Source: Rhizobiales bacterium Ga0077545
GTDB lineage: Bacteria; Pseudomonadota; Alphaproteobacteria; Rhizobiales; Methylopilaceae
Direction: 5' to 3'
Assembly: GCA_001464335.1 (NCBI GenBank)
Contig: LNEV01000008.1
Coordinates: forward strand, 186,001 to 250,000
Length of the DNA stretch: 64,000 nt
Position numbers and translations under genes: made by a program. The notes under the pieces were generated by a model that ran no database searches, had not been told where the DNA came from, and saw only the letters and a program-made list of their open reading frames with translations. Of the stretch, positions 8,884-17,177 are shown piece by piece; position 1 is the stretch's first letter; the number at the start of each line of letters is the position of its first letter.

Positions 8884-9888
8884 ATGTCCACACGCCCCCG
8901 CAAGCCCGCCACTTTCCGCCTCGACGATCCGGAACTCGTCTTTCCCGAGCCGAAGGCCGAGGTCGCCGATATCCTTGTCGAGCCGCCGACCTCGTCCGGC
9001 GAGATCGCGGAAGCGGCGACGGTCACGGCGCCTCCGCCGAAGCGCTCGACCATCGGCACTCTGTTCTGGGCCTCGCTCGGCGGTCTCATTTCCTTCGGCT
9101 TCGGTCTCGCCGTCACCAATCTTGTCGAGGATCTGTTTGCGCGCAGCGCCGCGCTCGGCTGGATCGGCGTCGGCTTGGCGACCCTGTTCCTGTTCGCATT
9201 TCTGGTGCTGGTCGGGCGCGAGGCTCTGGCGCTGCGCCGTCTTGGCAAGATCGATGGCCTGCGCGCGAAGGCGCAGGATGCCATCGTGCGGGACGACCGC
9301 GCGCTGGCGCTCGATGTCGTTTCCGACCTGCAATCTTTGTACGCACAGAATGCCCGTACGGCCCGCGCCCGCGCATCCCTGGCGGATGCGAAGCGCGACA
9401 TCATCGACGGGTCCGATCTCGTCCAGCTCGCCGAGCGCGAGCTGATGACGTCGCTCGATCTCGAAGCCCGGCGTCTCGTCACGGGGGCCTCCAAGCGCGT
9501 GTCCGTCATTACGGCGGTGGCGCCGCGTGCGGTCATCGATGTGGCGGTCGTCGCGGCGACATCCATCGCGCTCATTCGCAAGATCGCCGATGTCTATGGC
9601 GGGCGCCCCGGCACGCTCGGCTTTTTCCGGCTCCTGCGTCACGTGCTGACGCATCTGGCGGTCACCGGCGGCATGGCGGCAGGGGAGGGATTTATCGATC
9701 AGATCGTTGGCCACGGCGTCGCCGCGAAACTCTCCGCCCGGCTTGGCGAGGGCGTCATCAACGGCATTCTTACGGCGCGGATCGGCCTGGCTGCCATCGC
9801 CGTCTGCCGGCCGCTGCCCTTCGTGGCCCGGCCCGCGCCGACGCTCCGCGAGGTCGCGGGCAATCTTTTCGAGAAGAATGTGTCCTGA
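8884..9888 (+). CDS. ycjF: YcjF-family inner-membrane protein (UPF0283, TIGR01620)
   Basis: This 334-residue protein has a polar N-terminal tail (about 50 residues), two transmembrane helices (about residues 50-75 and 82-103) and a C-terminal DUF697-like region with AVAPRAVIDVAVVAA and a small-residue membrane stretch. The order TM pair, helical linker, DUF697 fits YcjF/UPF0283. It is the usual partner of YcjX. The ATG at 8884 lies 12 codons into the open frame and begins the family's normal N-terminus (MSTRPRKPATFRLDDP). Confidence 0.88.
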   Translation: MSTRPRKPATFRLDDPELVFPEPKAEVADILVEPPTSSGEIAEAATVTAPPPKRSTIGTLFWASLGGLISFGFGLAVTNLVEDLFARSAALGWIGVGLATLFLFAFLVLVGREALALRRLGKIDGLRAKAQDAIVRDDRALALDVVSDLQSLYAQNARTARARASLADAKRDIIDGSDLVQLAERELMTSLDLEARRLVTGASKRVSVITAVAPRAVIDVAVVAATSIALIRKIADVYGGRPGTLGFFRLLRHVLTHLAVTGGMAAGEGFIDQIVGHGVAAKLSARLGEGVINGILTARIGLAAIAVCRPLPFVARPAPTLREVAGNLFEKNVS

Positions 9889-9897
9889 GGGAAGAGG

Positions 9898-10086
9898 CTA
9901 GCGCGCCGCCTGCCGTGGCGCTTCGGGTTTGCTGCAAGCCTGGAGCAAAATCTCCGCGTCGTTCCCCAAGTCCTTGATAAGCCTTCGGGCTTTGGCCATC
10001 GGAATGCCGGCGGTCTCCGCAAGGTCGATGACGGTAAAGCGCACCCGCTCGGCCTTGGTCAGTCTCGTCGCGGTTTTTGCGTTCAT
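9898..10086 (-). CDS. Small hypothetical protein (62 aa)
   Basis: This short basic protein starts at the ATG at 10086 behind a GGGGGAA ribosome site. The middle (RVRFTVIDLAETAGIPMAKARRL) looks like a helix-turn-helix, as in small MerR- or Cro-like folds, and the tail is polar. I recognise no named family. It is convergent with ycjF (9-nt gap) and lies in the same direction as the SnoaL-like gene upstream of it. Confidence 0.6.
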   Translation of the reverse strand: MNAKTATRLTKAERVRFTVIDLAETAGIPMAKARRLIKDLGNDAEILLQACSKPEAPRQAAR

Positions 10087-10188
10087 CCCGATTCCCCCGA
10101 ATCTTGATAATCCCACCATCATCCTAAAACATAAGAGGATTCCGGCTTCTAACAATTTCGTGATCGACCGGCGTGTATGTGCACGTGA

Positions 10189-10545
10189 TCACTCGTCGTC
10201 GCTTTCGATGACGAACGCCTTCAGTTCAAAAAGCTTGTCGCCGCGAAAGCGCCAGACATCGCAATACGCGTAGTCGGTGTCCGTACCGTCTTCGTCCTTG
10301 ATGGTCACGGTGCCGATCGCGGTCAGATACTCGCCCTCCGCGATCAGGGTGTCGACCTCGATCTTCGGCGGCGCGAAATAGGTGTCCTCCATCCATTCGC
10401 GCACGGCGTCCTTTCCCTCCAGCACCTCGTCGCCGACGAAGTTCCACACCGTGTCCTCCGTGCAGAACGCCAGAAATCCCTCGTAATCGCCCTCGGCAAT
10501 CGCCGCATTGGCCTTCAGCAGGATCGATTTGTGTTTCTCGGACAT
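10189..10545 (-). CDS. SnoaL/NTF2-like family protein
   Basis: This 118-residue protein has the cone-shaped NTF2-like pattern: an N-terminal helix (ILLKANAAIAEGDYEGFLAF), then CTEDTVWNFVGD and GKDAVREWM, then alternating strands. These are features of ketosteroid-isomerase-related or SnoaL-like proteins. Many members bind small hydrophobic ligands; the substrate here cannot be read from the sequence. It is acidic, lacks a signal peptide and stands alone between a small hypothetical gene and the abrB-like gene. Confidence 0.8.
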   Translation of the reverse strand: MSEKHKSILLKANAAIAEGDYEGFLAFCTEDTVWNFVGDEVLEGKDAVREWMEDTYFAPPKIEVDTLIAEGEYLTAIGTVTIKDEDGTDTDYAYCDVWRFRGDKLFELKAFVIESDDE

Positions 10546-10602
10546 GGGGACCTCCTGACTTCAAACGAAGCCATTGTCGGAAAGGTTGCGGTGGCGGGCG
10601 GC

Positions 10603-11694
10603 TCAGTCGAGCGGGGTCGTCGGCGTTTCCTCGGTCTTGGTCGTCTGACGCCGCCCGACGAAACGCGCGATGTAGGGGCCGACCAGCATGACGGCGACCA
10701 GCCGGAAGGTCTGCATCGCGAGCACGAAGGGCACATCCGCATGGCTCGACATGGCCAGGATGGCCACCGTGTCGAGCCCGCCCGGGCTTGCGGCGAGATA
10801 GGCCGTCAGCGGGTCGACGCCGGCAAAGACGTGCAGCAGCCAGGCAAAGCCGCCGCAGATCGCGATCAGCGCGAGGATGGCAAGCGTCACGCTCGGCAGC
10901 GCACGGCGCGCATGCTGGAGGCTCTCGCTGGTGAAGCCGAGGCCGATATACCAGCCGAGCACGATGTAGGACGCCGCCGCCAGCCAGAGGGGCATTTCGA
11001 TGTCGATCAGCCCCGTCGATTGCAGGATGGAGCCGACAACCAGCGGCAGCAGGAAGCTTCCGCCCGGAATGCGCACCAACGTCGTGACGACGAGGCACAG
11101 CACGCCAAGTCCCAGTGTCTGCGCCAGCGACACCCATTCCACGGGTGCGGCCCAGCCCGCCACGGAGCTCGTCTCGGACATGTGCCCCGTCCAGACGATG
11201 ACGACGAGCGCGGCCACGATCGAGACCAGCACGACGCGCAGATATTGCATGAAGGCGACAAGCCGCACATCGCCGCCGAAGCTCTCCGACAGGATCACCA
11301 TGGCCGATGCGCCGCCCGGCGCGCAGCCCCAGATGGCGGTTGTGCCGGGCAAAACCTTCAGGCGCGTCAGCAGGATGCCGAGCAGGTTGCTGGCGATAAG
11401 CACGCCCACAATGACGGCGACGAACAGGATGCCTTGGTCGCGAAAGATGCTCAGCGTGCTGGGCGTCAGGCTCGATGCGATCATCAGCGCGATCAGGATC
11501 TGCGCCACGCGGTAGGCGAAGCGCGGCGGGCGGATCGCGCCGCCATTCGTGCCGACAACGATCCCGGCCAGCATCGGCCCGATGAGAAACACCCCGGGCG
11601 CGCCGATCAGCTCAAGAAGGCCGACGACGAGCGCGGAGCAAAGAAGAAGAACGGCCCACTGGCCTGCTGTGTTCAGGCCTTCGAGCTTGCTCAC
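10603..11694 (-). CDS. AbrB-family membrane protein (TIGR03082-type transporter)
   Basis: This 363-residue polytopic protein has about ten hydrophobic helices arranged as two similar halves. Each half carries the small-residue signature of this family: WGCAPGGASAM in the first and AYLAASPGGLDTVAI in the second. The family was named after a putative ammonia monooxygenase regulator but behaves as a membrane transporter of unknown substrate. The start is the GTG at 11694, which overlaps the TGA of ribBX by 4 nt (GTGA), so the two are translationally coupled. Coupling to riboflavin biosynthesis is unusual and may hint at a flavin-related cargo; that is inference. Confidence 0.85.
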   Translation of the reverse strand: MSKLEGLNTAGQWAVLLLCSALVVGLLELIGAPGVFLIGPMLAGIVVGTNGGAIRPPRFAYRVAQILIALMIASSLTPSTLSIFRDQGILFVAVIVGVLIASNLLGILLTRLKVLPGTTAIWGCAPGGASAMVILSESFGGDVRLVAFMQYLRVVLVSIVAALVVIVWTGHMSETSSVAGWAAPVEWVSLAQTLGLGVLCLVVTTLVRIPGGSFLLPLVVGSILQSTGLIDIEMPLWLAAASYIVLGWYIGLGFTSESLQHARRALPSVTLAILALIAICGGFAWLLHVFAGVDPLTAYLAASPGGLDTVAILAMSSHADVPFVLAMQTFRLVAVMLVGPYIARFVGRRQTTKTEETPTTPLD

Positions 11695-12776
11695 CCTTCC
11701 AGCTTCTCCGTTTCTTCGATTTCGACGCCGAAGCCCGCAAGGCCCACGTAATGGCGCTCCTTGGAGGCCAGCAGCTTGATCGAGGACACGCCGAGATCGC
11801 GCAGGATCTGCGCGCCGAGGCCCACTTCGTGCCATTCCTCGTCGCGCCGGGCCTGGCTGCGGCTCTGGTCGAGCGGCGTCACGGGAACGCCCGCGGTGCC
11901 GTCGCGCAGATAGACCATGACGCCGTTCCCGGCCTTGCCGAAGGCGCGGAACGCGCAGCGGATCGATTTGGAGCCGCCGAACACATCGCGCAGCGCGTCC
12001 GCGCGGTGCAGGCGCACCGGCACGTTCTTGCCGCTCGAAATGTCGCCATGCACGAGCGCGATGTGGTGCACCGCGTCGAACGGCGTGATGTACGCATAGC
12101 CCTTCAGCACGCCGATCTCGGTCTCGACCGGAAATTCCGCAACGCGCGTCACCAGCTTCTCGCGTGACTGGCGGTAGGCGATGAGGTCCGCCACCGAGAT
12201 CACCGGCAGCTTGTGCTGCTGTGCGAAGTCGGAAACCTGCGGGCCGCGCATCACCGTGCCGTCGTCGTTGACGAGTTCGGCGATGACGCCGACCGGCGGC
12301 AGGTTGGCAAGCTGGCACAGATCCACCGCCGCTTCCGTATGGCCCGAGCGCATCAGCACGCCGCCGTCCTTGGCGATGAGCGGGAAGATGTGGCCCGGCC
12401 GCACGAAATCGCCCGCGCCCATATTGCCGTTGGCGAGCGCGCGCACGGTCGCGGTGCGCTCCTCGGCGGAGATGCCCGTCGTCGTGCCGTGGCGCACATC
12501 CACCGAAACGGTGAAGGCGGTCTGCATCGGCGCGTCGTTGTTGGACACCATGGGGGTCAGGTTGAGGCGTTTGGCCTCGCCGGAGGTCAGCGGCGCGCAG
12601 ACGATGCCGGATGTGTGGCGGATGGTGAAGGCCAGCTTTTCCGGGGTCGCGTGCACGGCGGCGAAAATGATGTCGCCCTCGTTCTCGCGGTCGTCGTCGT
12701 CGGTCACCACCACCATCGCGCCGTTCGCGAAGGCTTCGATGGTTGTGCGCACATGGGCGAGGGGGTCTTTGGTCAT
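11691..12776 (-). CDS. ribB: 3,4-dihydroxy-2-butanone-4-phosphate synthase with a degenerate GTP cyclohydrolase II domain (RibBX type)
   Basis: In this 361-residue protein, residues 1-205 are a full RibB domain: the acidic loop VTDDDDRENEGD binds Mg2+ and ribulose 5-phosphate, followed by RHTSGIVCAPL, TTTGISAEERTAT and RSGHTEAAVDL. The C-terminal half resembles GTP cyclohydrolase II (RibA) but lacks the three zinc-binding cysteines; the region VPVRLHRADALRDVFGG followed by SIRCAFRAFG has one Cys only. This matches the RibBX arrangement known from Proteobacteria, in which the second domain is not a working RibA. It supplies the four-carbon unit for riboflavin; GTP cyclohydrolase II activity must come from elsewhere. 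No FMN riboswitch is visible upstream. It is coupled to the downstream AbrB gene. Confidence 0.92.
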   Translation of the reverse strand: MTKDPLAHVRTTIEAFANGAMVVVTDDDDRENEGDIIFAAVHATPEKLAFTIRHTSGIVCAPLTSGEAKRLNLTPMVSNNDAPMQTAFTVSVDVRHGTTTGISAEERTATVRALANGNMGAGDFVRPGHIFPLIAKDGGVLMRSGHTEAAVDLCQLANLPPVGVIAELVNDDGTVMRGPQVSDFAQQHKLPVISVADLIAYRQSREKLVTRVAEFPVETEIGVLKGYAYITPFDAVHHIALVHGDISSGKNVPVRLHRADALRDVFGGSKSIRCAFRAFGKAGNGVMVYLRDGTAGVPVTPLDQSRSQARRDEEWHEVGLGAQILRDLGVSSIKLLASKERHYVGLAGFGVEIEETEKLEG

Positions 12777-12791
12777 GCTTTCTTTCTACAT

Positions 12792-12902
12792 CCTCATCCT
12801 GAGCCGGACTCGCGAAGCGAGCCGCGTCGAAGGATGTTCACAAACTCAGAGCTCGCCGCCATCCTTCGACACGGATGCTGACGCATCCGGCTCAGGATGA
12901 GG
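12792..12902. repeat. Large palindromic intergenic element
   Basis: The 17-bp ends (12792-12808 and 12886-12902, CCTCATCCTGAGCCGGA and its complement) are perfectly inverted, and a second perfect 11-bp pair (GTCGAAGGATG, 12826-12836, with 12860-12870) is nested inside. It fills the gap between ribBX and the end of aroC. This is the CTCATCCTGAG-type element common in Rhizobiales; on RNA it would form a long hairpin and may act as a terminator for aroC. Confidence 0.85.
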
Positions 12903-12907
12903 CCACG

Positions 12908-13990
12908 CTACCCCACCTGGCCGCGATGGCGCAGGAAGTGGTCGGCCAGCACGCAGGCCATCATGGCCTCGCCGATGGGCACGGCGCGAATTCCGACGCA
13001 GGGGTCGTGGCGGCCCTTGGTCGAAACGTCCACCTCGTTCCCCGCGCGGTCGATGCTCTTGCGCGGCGTCAGGATCGAGGAGGTCGGCTTCACCGCAAAC
13101 CGCGCCACAACCGGCGCCCCGTTGGAAATCCCGCCGAGAATGCCCCCGGCATGGTTCGCCAGAAACACCGGGCGGCCGTCATTGCCAATGCGCATTTCGT
13201 CGGCATTGGCCTCGCCGGTCAGTTCCGCGACGCCCATCCCGTCGCCGATCTCGACGCCCTTCACGGCGTTGATGCTCATGAAGGCGGAGGCGATGTCGGA
13301 ATCGAGCTTGCCATAGATCGGCGCGCCCCAGCCGGCGGGCACGCCCTCGGCCACCACCTCGATCACGGCCCCGATGCTGGAGCCGGATTTGCGGATGCCG
13401 TCGAGATAGGTCTCCATCTCCTTGGCGGCCTCGGCGTCCGGGCAGAAGAAGGGGTTCTGGTCCACCTCGCTCCAGTCCCAGCGGGCGCGGTCCACGCGGA
13501 TATTGCCCATCTGGATCAGCGCCGCGCGGATCGACACGCCGGGGATGACCTGCCTTGCCACGGCTCCCGCCGCCACGCGCGCCGCCGTCTCGCGGGCGGA
13601 AGAGCGCCCCCCGCCGCGATGGTCGCGGATGCCGTATTTGGCGTCATAGGTGTAATCGGCATGGCCGGGCCGATACTTCGCCTCGATCTCCGAATAATCC
13701 TTGGAGCGCTGGTCGGTGTTCTCGATCATGAGGGCGATCGGCGTTCCCGTCGTCAGCAGCTTGCCGTCCTGCTCCATCACCCCGGAAAGGATTTTCACCA
13801 CGTCGGCCTCGCGGCGCTGGGTGGTGAATTTCGACTGGCCGGGCTTCCTCTTGTCCAGAAAGCCCTGAATCTCCGAGAGCTTCAGCTCGATCAGAGGCGG
13901 GCACCCATCCACCACACAGCCAAGCGCCACCCCATGGCTCTCGCCGAAGGTCGTGACGCGGAAAAGATGGCCGAACGTGTTGTGGGACAT
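12908..13990 (-). CDS. aroC: Chorismate synthase
   Basis: This 360-residue enzyme makes chorismate from EPSP, the last step of the shikimate pathway (EC 4.2.3.5), using reduced FMN. Family signatures are plain: [17 protein letters not shown] at the N-terminus, the basic [23 protein letters not shown]-binding region, [15 protein letters not shown], and [17 protein letters not shown] near the C-terminus. The ATG at 13990 gives the standard N-terminus ([15 protein letters not shown]); the 13-residue upstream extension is unsupported. Confidence 0.97.
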   Translation of the reverse strand: MSHNTFGHLFRVTTFGESHGVALGCVVDGCPPLIELKLSEIQGFLDKRKPGQSKFTTQRREADVVKILSGVMEQDGKLLTTGTPIALMIENTDQRSKDYSEIEAKYRPGHADYTYDAKYGIRDHRGGGRSSARETAARVAAGAVARQVIPGVSIRAALIQMGNIRVDRARWDWSEVDQNPFFCPDAEAAKEMETYLDGIRKSGSSIGAVIEVVAEGVPAGWGAPIYGKLDSDIASAFMSINAVKGVEIGDGMGVAELTGEANADEMRIGNDGRPVFLANHAGGILGGISNGAPVVARFAVKPTSSILTPRKSIDRAGNEVDVSTKGRHDPCVGIRAVPIGEAMMACVLADHFLRHRGQVG

Positions 13991-14152
13991 GGTGGAAGAG
14001 GGTTTAGGCGGGAGCAGAGCGGGGGGCAAGTGCGAGTAGAGGCTGAGGATAACGGCGGGGACCTCTGGATATCGGAAAAAGCTTCGAACAACCTCTGCGT
14101 AAAGGCCGACGAATGTTTTCCGCGTAAGTTGTGCAATTCGCTAGGCGGGCAA

Positions 14153-14989
14153 ATGGCTTCTCGAAAAACGCGCGTCTTGATCCTCTGCAAGACTTACCCG
14201 TCTCCCAGCGGGAAACATATCGAGACGTCGTGCGTAGCCGGCATGGAAGAGGACGGTACGCTAATTCGACTGTTCCCCGTTCCTTTTCGCCTGATCGGGG
14301 ATGATCAGCAATTTAAGAAGTGGCAATGGGTTCAGGTTCGAGTCGATCGACCTCCGGGGGATCAGCGTCGGGAAAGCCACAAGGTATTTGTCGATACGAT
14401 TCAATGTGAGGAGCCTCCATTATCAACAAAGAAAAAATGGCGTGATCGACGCGTTGAAATTGAAAAAATACCGACGCTAGCGGATTTCATGACACTAGAA
14501 TTGTCCAGACAGTCCACCGGGCAAACATTGGGATTGGTTCGCCCCTCACGAATTCTTGGTTTGGATATTACCCGTTCGGAAAAACCGGAATGGACCAAAG
14601 AAGAGCTTGAAAAATTGGTCCAGCATGAAAGGCAGGGGGGACTGTTCAACGACAAAGATGAAAAATCAATCGCTCGACTGAGAAAGCTGCCATACGACTT
14701 TCACTATCGTTACGCTTGTAATGTGAATGGCGTTGTGAGCGAGTACCGACACAAGGTCGTCGACTGGGAAATTGGTGCGCTGTTTTGGAACTGTCAGCGT
14801 AGACATGGAAACGAATGGGGCGCCGCTTTCAGGGACATGCTCGAAAAACAGTTACCAGCCGCTGATCTCATTTTTTTGATGGGCAATATCCATCGTTTTC
14901 CTGATCAGTGGCTGATCGTTAGTTTAATTTACCCACCTAAGCTGCAGCAGGAGCAGCTGTCGACTCGACAACTTTTCCTTGATTTGTGA
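14153..14989 (+). CDS. Uncharacterised protein paired with DUF488
   Basis: This 278-residue protein starts at the ATG at 14153 (GGCGGG upstream). I do not recognise a named family. Visible features are an N-terminal ILCKTYPSPSGKHIETSCVAG, then LIRLFPVPFRLI and the W-rich FKKWQWVQVRVDRP, a charged central region, and a C-terminal DWEIGALFWNC...DLIFLMGNIHRFPDQW block. The N-terminal third reads like a small beta-barrel (PUA/ASCH-like is possible). Its codons are AT-richer than those of aroC or the EAL gene. It converges with the DUF488 gene and the two coding ends overlap by 53 nt. A nucleic-acid-related or defence role is possible but not shown. Confidence 0.7.
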   Translation: MASRKTRVLILCKTYPSPSGKHIETSCVAGMEEDGTLIRLFPVPFRLIGDDQQFKKWQWVQVRVDRPPGDQRRESHKVFVDTIQCEEPPLSTKKKWRDRRVEIEKIPTLADFMTLELSRQSTGQTLGLVRPSRILGLDITRSEKPEWTKEELEKLVQHERQGGLFNDKDEKSIARLRKLPYDFHYRYACNVNGVVSEYRHKVVDWEIGALFWNCQRRHGNEWGAAFRDMLEKQLPAADLIFLMGNIHRFPDQWLIVSLIYPPKLQQEQLSTRQLFLDL

Positions 14990-15419
14990 GATGCGCGACA
15001 GATTGCTGATTCAGCTTGGTAACGGCCCGTGCGACGTAAGTGCGATGGCAAAGGTTGAAGTCCGCTTCAAAGCACACAAGACACGTATTTGACCGTATGG
15101 ATAGGCTCGCCAGTTGTGTCAAAGGATCTGATTGCTTCTTTACGTAAGCGAGAAACCCTTGAGTGTACACTGACCAGTTCTGATCCTGTTTGTATCTATC
15201 TCTGATGGGCTTTGGGCAGCCTAGCGCGGGCGCGTGAAGGTAGGCGATCCCTGCTGCCTGTAAAGCTTCGGAGAAGGCGTTTTTAGAGAACCCCTTTTTC
15301 CGGGAGATGGGGTTGGCACGTACGTCGACAACAGTACGTATTGCATTTCGCGTAAGCCGTTCAATGAACGTCTCTAGCGTCAATCCCTCATATCCACACG
15401 TAAACAGTAACTGCGCCAT
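14937..15419 (-). CDS. DUF488 family protein
   Basis: This 160-residue protein has the DUF488 signatures: TCGYEGLTLETFIERL at the N-terminus, VVDVRANPISRKKGFSK, then YLHAPALGCPKPIRDRY and the C-terminal CLVCFEADFNLCHRTYVA with its CxxC and C-H pair. DUF488 proteins are small and mostly uncharacterised, and often occur in mobile or defence-rich regions. I start at the ATG at 15419, since the TTG at 15443 only adds eight poorly conserved residues. Its coding end overlaps the convergent unknown gene by 53 nt. Both are lower in GC than the flanking core genes, consistent with joint acquisition. Confidence 0.82.
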   Translation of the reverse strand: MAQLLFTCGYEGLTLETFIERLTRNAIRTVVDVRANPISRKKGFSKNAFSEALQAAGIAYLHAPALGCPKPIRDRYKQDQNWSVYTQGFLAYVKKQSDPLTQLASLSIRSNTCLVCFEADFNLCHRTYVARAVTKLNQQSVAHLTNQGKVVESTAAPAAA

Positions 15420-15607
15420 TGGTCGGGTCCGAATAGGTATCAACTATGAATATGTAATCACCAATAAGTGCCTAACCTATTGGGGACAGTAAACTTCGCG
15501 TTATGTAAGCAAAGCTTTGTGTCAGCATGAGTGTAGAGTATATCACCCTGGAGTCACTAGAGGGAGATCGCGCATTGCCGCGCGGTTTCCACCTATGCTC
15601 CCGTCCT

Positions 15608-16366
15608 TCAGGCCGCCTTGCTCACATCAAACCCCAGAGCGGGCAGGGCTTCGAGAGCGGGTTTTGCGAACAGATAGCCCTGAAACAAATTGATGCCGGA
15701 GGCGCGCAGAACGCACACTTCGTCGGCGCTTTCGACGCCTTCGGCCAGGAGGCGGATGTTCAGCTCGCGCGCCATGGCGGCGATGCCGCTGATGATGACC
15801 TGCCGCGCATGGGATGTCTGCACATCGCGGATGAGGCCCATGTCCAGCTTGATGAGATCGGGCTGGAAGGAGGCCAGAAGGTTCAGCCCCGCATAGCCCG
15901 CGCCGAAATCGTCGAACGCCACGGTGAAGCCCAGCTCCCGATAGGCGGCGACGATGTTTTCGATGTGCCGGGTGTCCGCGATGCGCTCGTCCTCGGTGAA
16001 TTCGAACATGATGCGTTCGAGCGAAAACCGCGCATTCTTCGCGGCAGCAAGCGTCGCGCGGATGCAGGCCGAGGGCTCATAGACCGCGTTCGGCATGAAA
16101 TTGATCGACAGCATTTCCGCGCCCCCGGCCGGAAACAGCCGGGCCGCCAGCGAGATCGCCTTGACGCGGCAGTCCTGGTCGAAGCGGTAGCGGTTTTCGT
16201 CCGTCACCTGCGACAGCACATGGGCTGCGCCTTCGCCGTTCAGCCCGCGCACCAGCGCCTCATAGCCCCAGACGCGCCCTGAGGCAGCATCCACGATGGG
16301 CTGGAACGCCATGGTGAAATCGATCTTGGGCGCATCTTCGCGGCAGCCCTTGCACGGCGTTGTCAT
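15608..16366 (-). CDS. EAL-domain c-di-GMP phosphodiesterase
   Basis: This 252-residue stand-alone EAL domain has the catalytic elements YEALVRG, INFMPNAVY (metal Asn), EFTEDE (metal Glu), DDFGAGYAGL (DDFGTG-like), KLDMGLI (catalytic Lys) and LAEGVES. Most metal and catalytic positions are kept, so hydrolysis of c-di-GMP to pGpG is likely. The N-terminus has a short MTTPCKGC motif, a CxxC that could bind metal or respond to redox. The ATG at 16366 has GGAGATGAG upstream; the GTG one codon earlier is not needed. Copy 1 of the mosaic repeat begins 66 nt upstream of the start and must contain or border its promoter. Confidence 0.88.
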   Translation of the reverse strand: MTTPCKGCREDAPKIDFTMAFQPIVDAASGRVWGYEALVRGLNGEGAAHVLSQVTDENRYRFDQDCRVKAISLAARLFPAGGAEMLSINFMPNAVYEPSACIRATLAAAKNARFSLERIMFEFTEDERIADTRHIENIVAAYRELGFTVAFDDFGAGYAGLNLLASFQPDLIKLDMGLIRDVQTSHARQVIISGIAAMARELNIRLLAEGVESADEVCVLRASGINLFQGYLFAKPALEALPALGFDVSKAA

Positions 16367-16431
16367 CACTCATCTCCCTGATGGGCGCGCATTCCACATG
16401 AAAAACATGAAGATCGCGTTGAAGACGCATC

Positions 16432-17043
16432 TTGACAATATTCCTATTTTGTGCTTTCCTCCCGTCACTCTTTTCCACGGAGGGGGCGGTTCCGGACCGT
16501 CCAGATCGCGGGGAAGGGTGCGGTGGCCAAAGGGCCGGGGAGTAACGTTGCCCCGATCCGATGGAAGCTGAGGAGTGTGAAAGCCGGCGGAAAACCACCC
16601 GCCACGGGAGCGTCTGGCCCCATCGCGTGCCAGACCCCAAGGAAGGCCCCGAGGTCGGCCTTCGCGGCGGAAACAGTCCGAGGTCAAAAATCCACCGCGC
16701 GCGGGACGTCGAGAGATCGACTTCCCCGAGGTGAGTACGAATTGGTGTTGGCATTACAAACAAACAGCCAACGCCGCCGCGGGAGCGGTCAATCTCCCGG
16801 CGTCCCGCGCGCCCCTCCAAAGGGGCAACGGAACGAGTGCCCGCCGAGCCGACCGGCTCGCGCATTCCAATCTTCCCCCGGAAGACGCTTTCGCGCATCG
16901 GCACGCCAAGGAACGTGCGCCTCTCCCTCCCCTTGATGGGGAGGGTGGCCTCGCGCAGCGAGGTCGGGTGGGGCGCGCGGCGGCAACCCCACCCCGGACG
17001 GCTCCGCCGACTCGACCCTCCCCATAAAGGGGAGGGAGAGGGC
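16432..17043 (+). repeat. Mosaic repeat element, copy 1 (conserved ends, divergent core)
   Basis: Together with copy 2 (37559-38222) this defines a repeat of about 0.6 kb. Its parts in order are: TTGACAATATTCCTATT (16432-16448); a conserved block CACTCTTTTCCACGG to AGTAACGTT (16466-16549) with GGGCGGTTCCGGACCGTCC and GGCC/GGCC hairpins; a divergent core (about 16550-16693); a second conserved block ACCGCGCGCGGGACGTCG to TTGGTGTTGGCATTAC (16694-16757); a shared CCGCCGCGGGAGCGG segment; and a large palindrome (16922-17043). Both copies also keep a minus-strand open frame beginning MPTPI and ending near QNRNIV or GNRNIV. Whether the unit is a structured RNA, a mini-mobile element or both is open. 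Confidence 0.75.
16922..17043. repeat. Large palindrome of the mosaic element, copy 1
   Basis: CTCTCCCTCCCC and GGGGAGGGAGAG form the outer stem; inner stems are GTGGGG/CCCCAC and GGCCTCGC/GCGAGG. It is nearly identical to 38100-38222 except near the TCGGCTGCGCCGA tip. Confidence 0.85.
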
Positions 17044-17109
17044 CCAGCCACTCCTGAGCGCCTATCCATCATCCGCAGCCATCCCAATGCGAACGGCCCA
17101 TTTTTAAGA

Positions 17110-17126
17110 ATGAGTTGCAATCTCAT
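17110..17126. promoter_or_regulatory. Candidate Mur/Fur-family operator 1 upstream of sitA
   Basis: ATGAGTTGCAATCTCAT is a near-perfect inverted repeat with a TTGCAA core, resembling the Mur (manganese-responsive Fur homologue) boxes known upstream of rhizobial sitABCD. Binding is inferred. Confidence 0.5.
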
Positions 17127-17145
17127 CCTCCCGATGCCACCTTAA

Positions 17146-17160
17146 TGCGAGTAATTCGCA
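17146..17160. promoter_or_regulatory. Candidate Mur/Fur-family operator 2 upstream of sitA
   Basis: TGCGAGTAATTCGCA is an inverted repeat ending 17 nt before the sitA ATG. It fits the TGCAAAT-N-TTTGCA-like Mur pattern with substitutions and would block ribosome-proximal transcription if bound. Confidence 0.5.
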
Positions 17161-17177
17161 ATTAGGAGATCATTCGC

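Noticed and set aside
10531-11751. 406-codon + strand frame
   Set aside because: Antisense of the AbrB membrane gene; Arg/His/Gln-rich with no motif.
12777-12907. FMN riboswitch upstream of ribBX
   Set aside because: The gap is filled by a palindromic repeat; none of the conserved FMN aptamer segments are visible.
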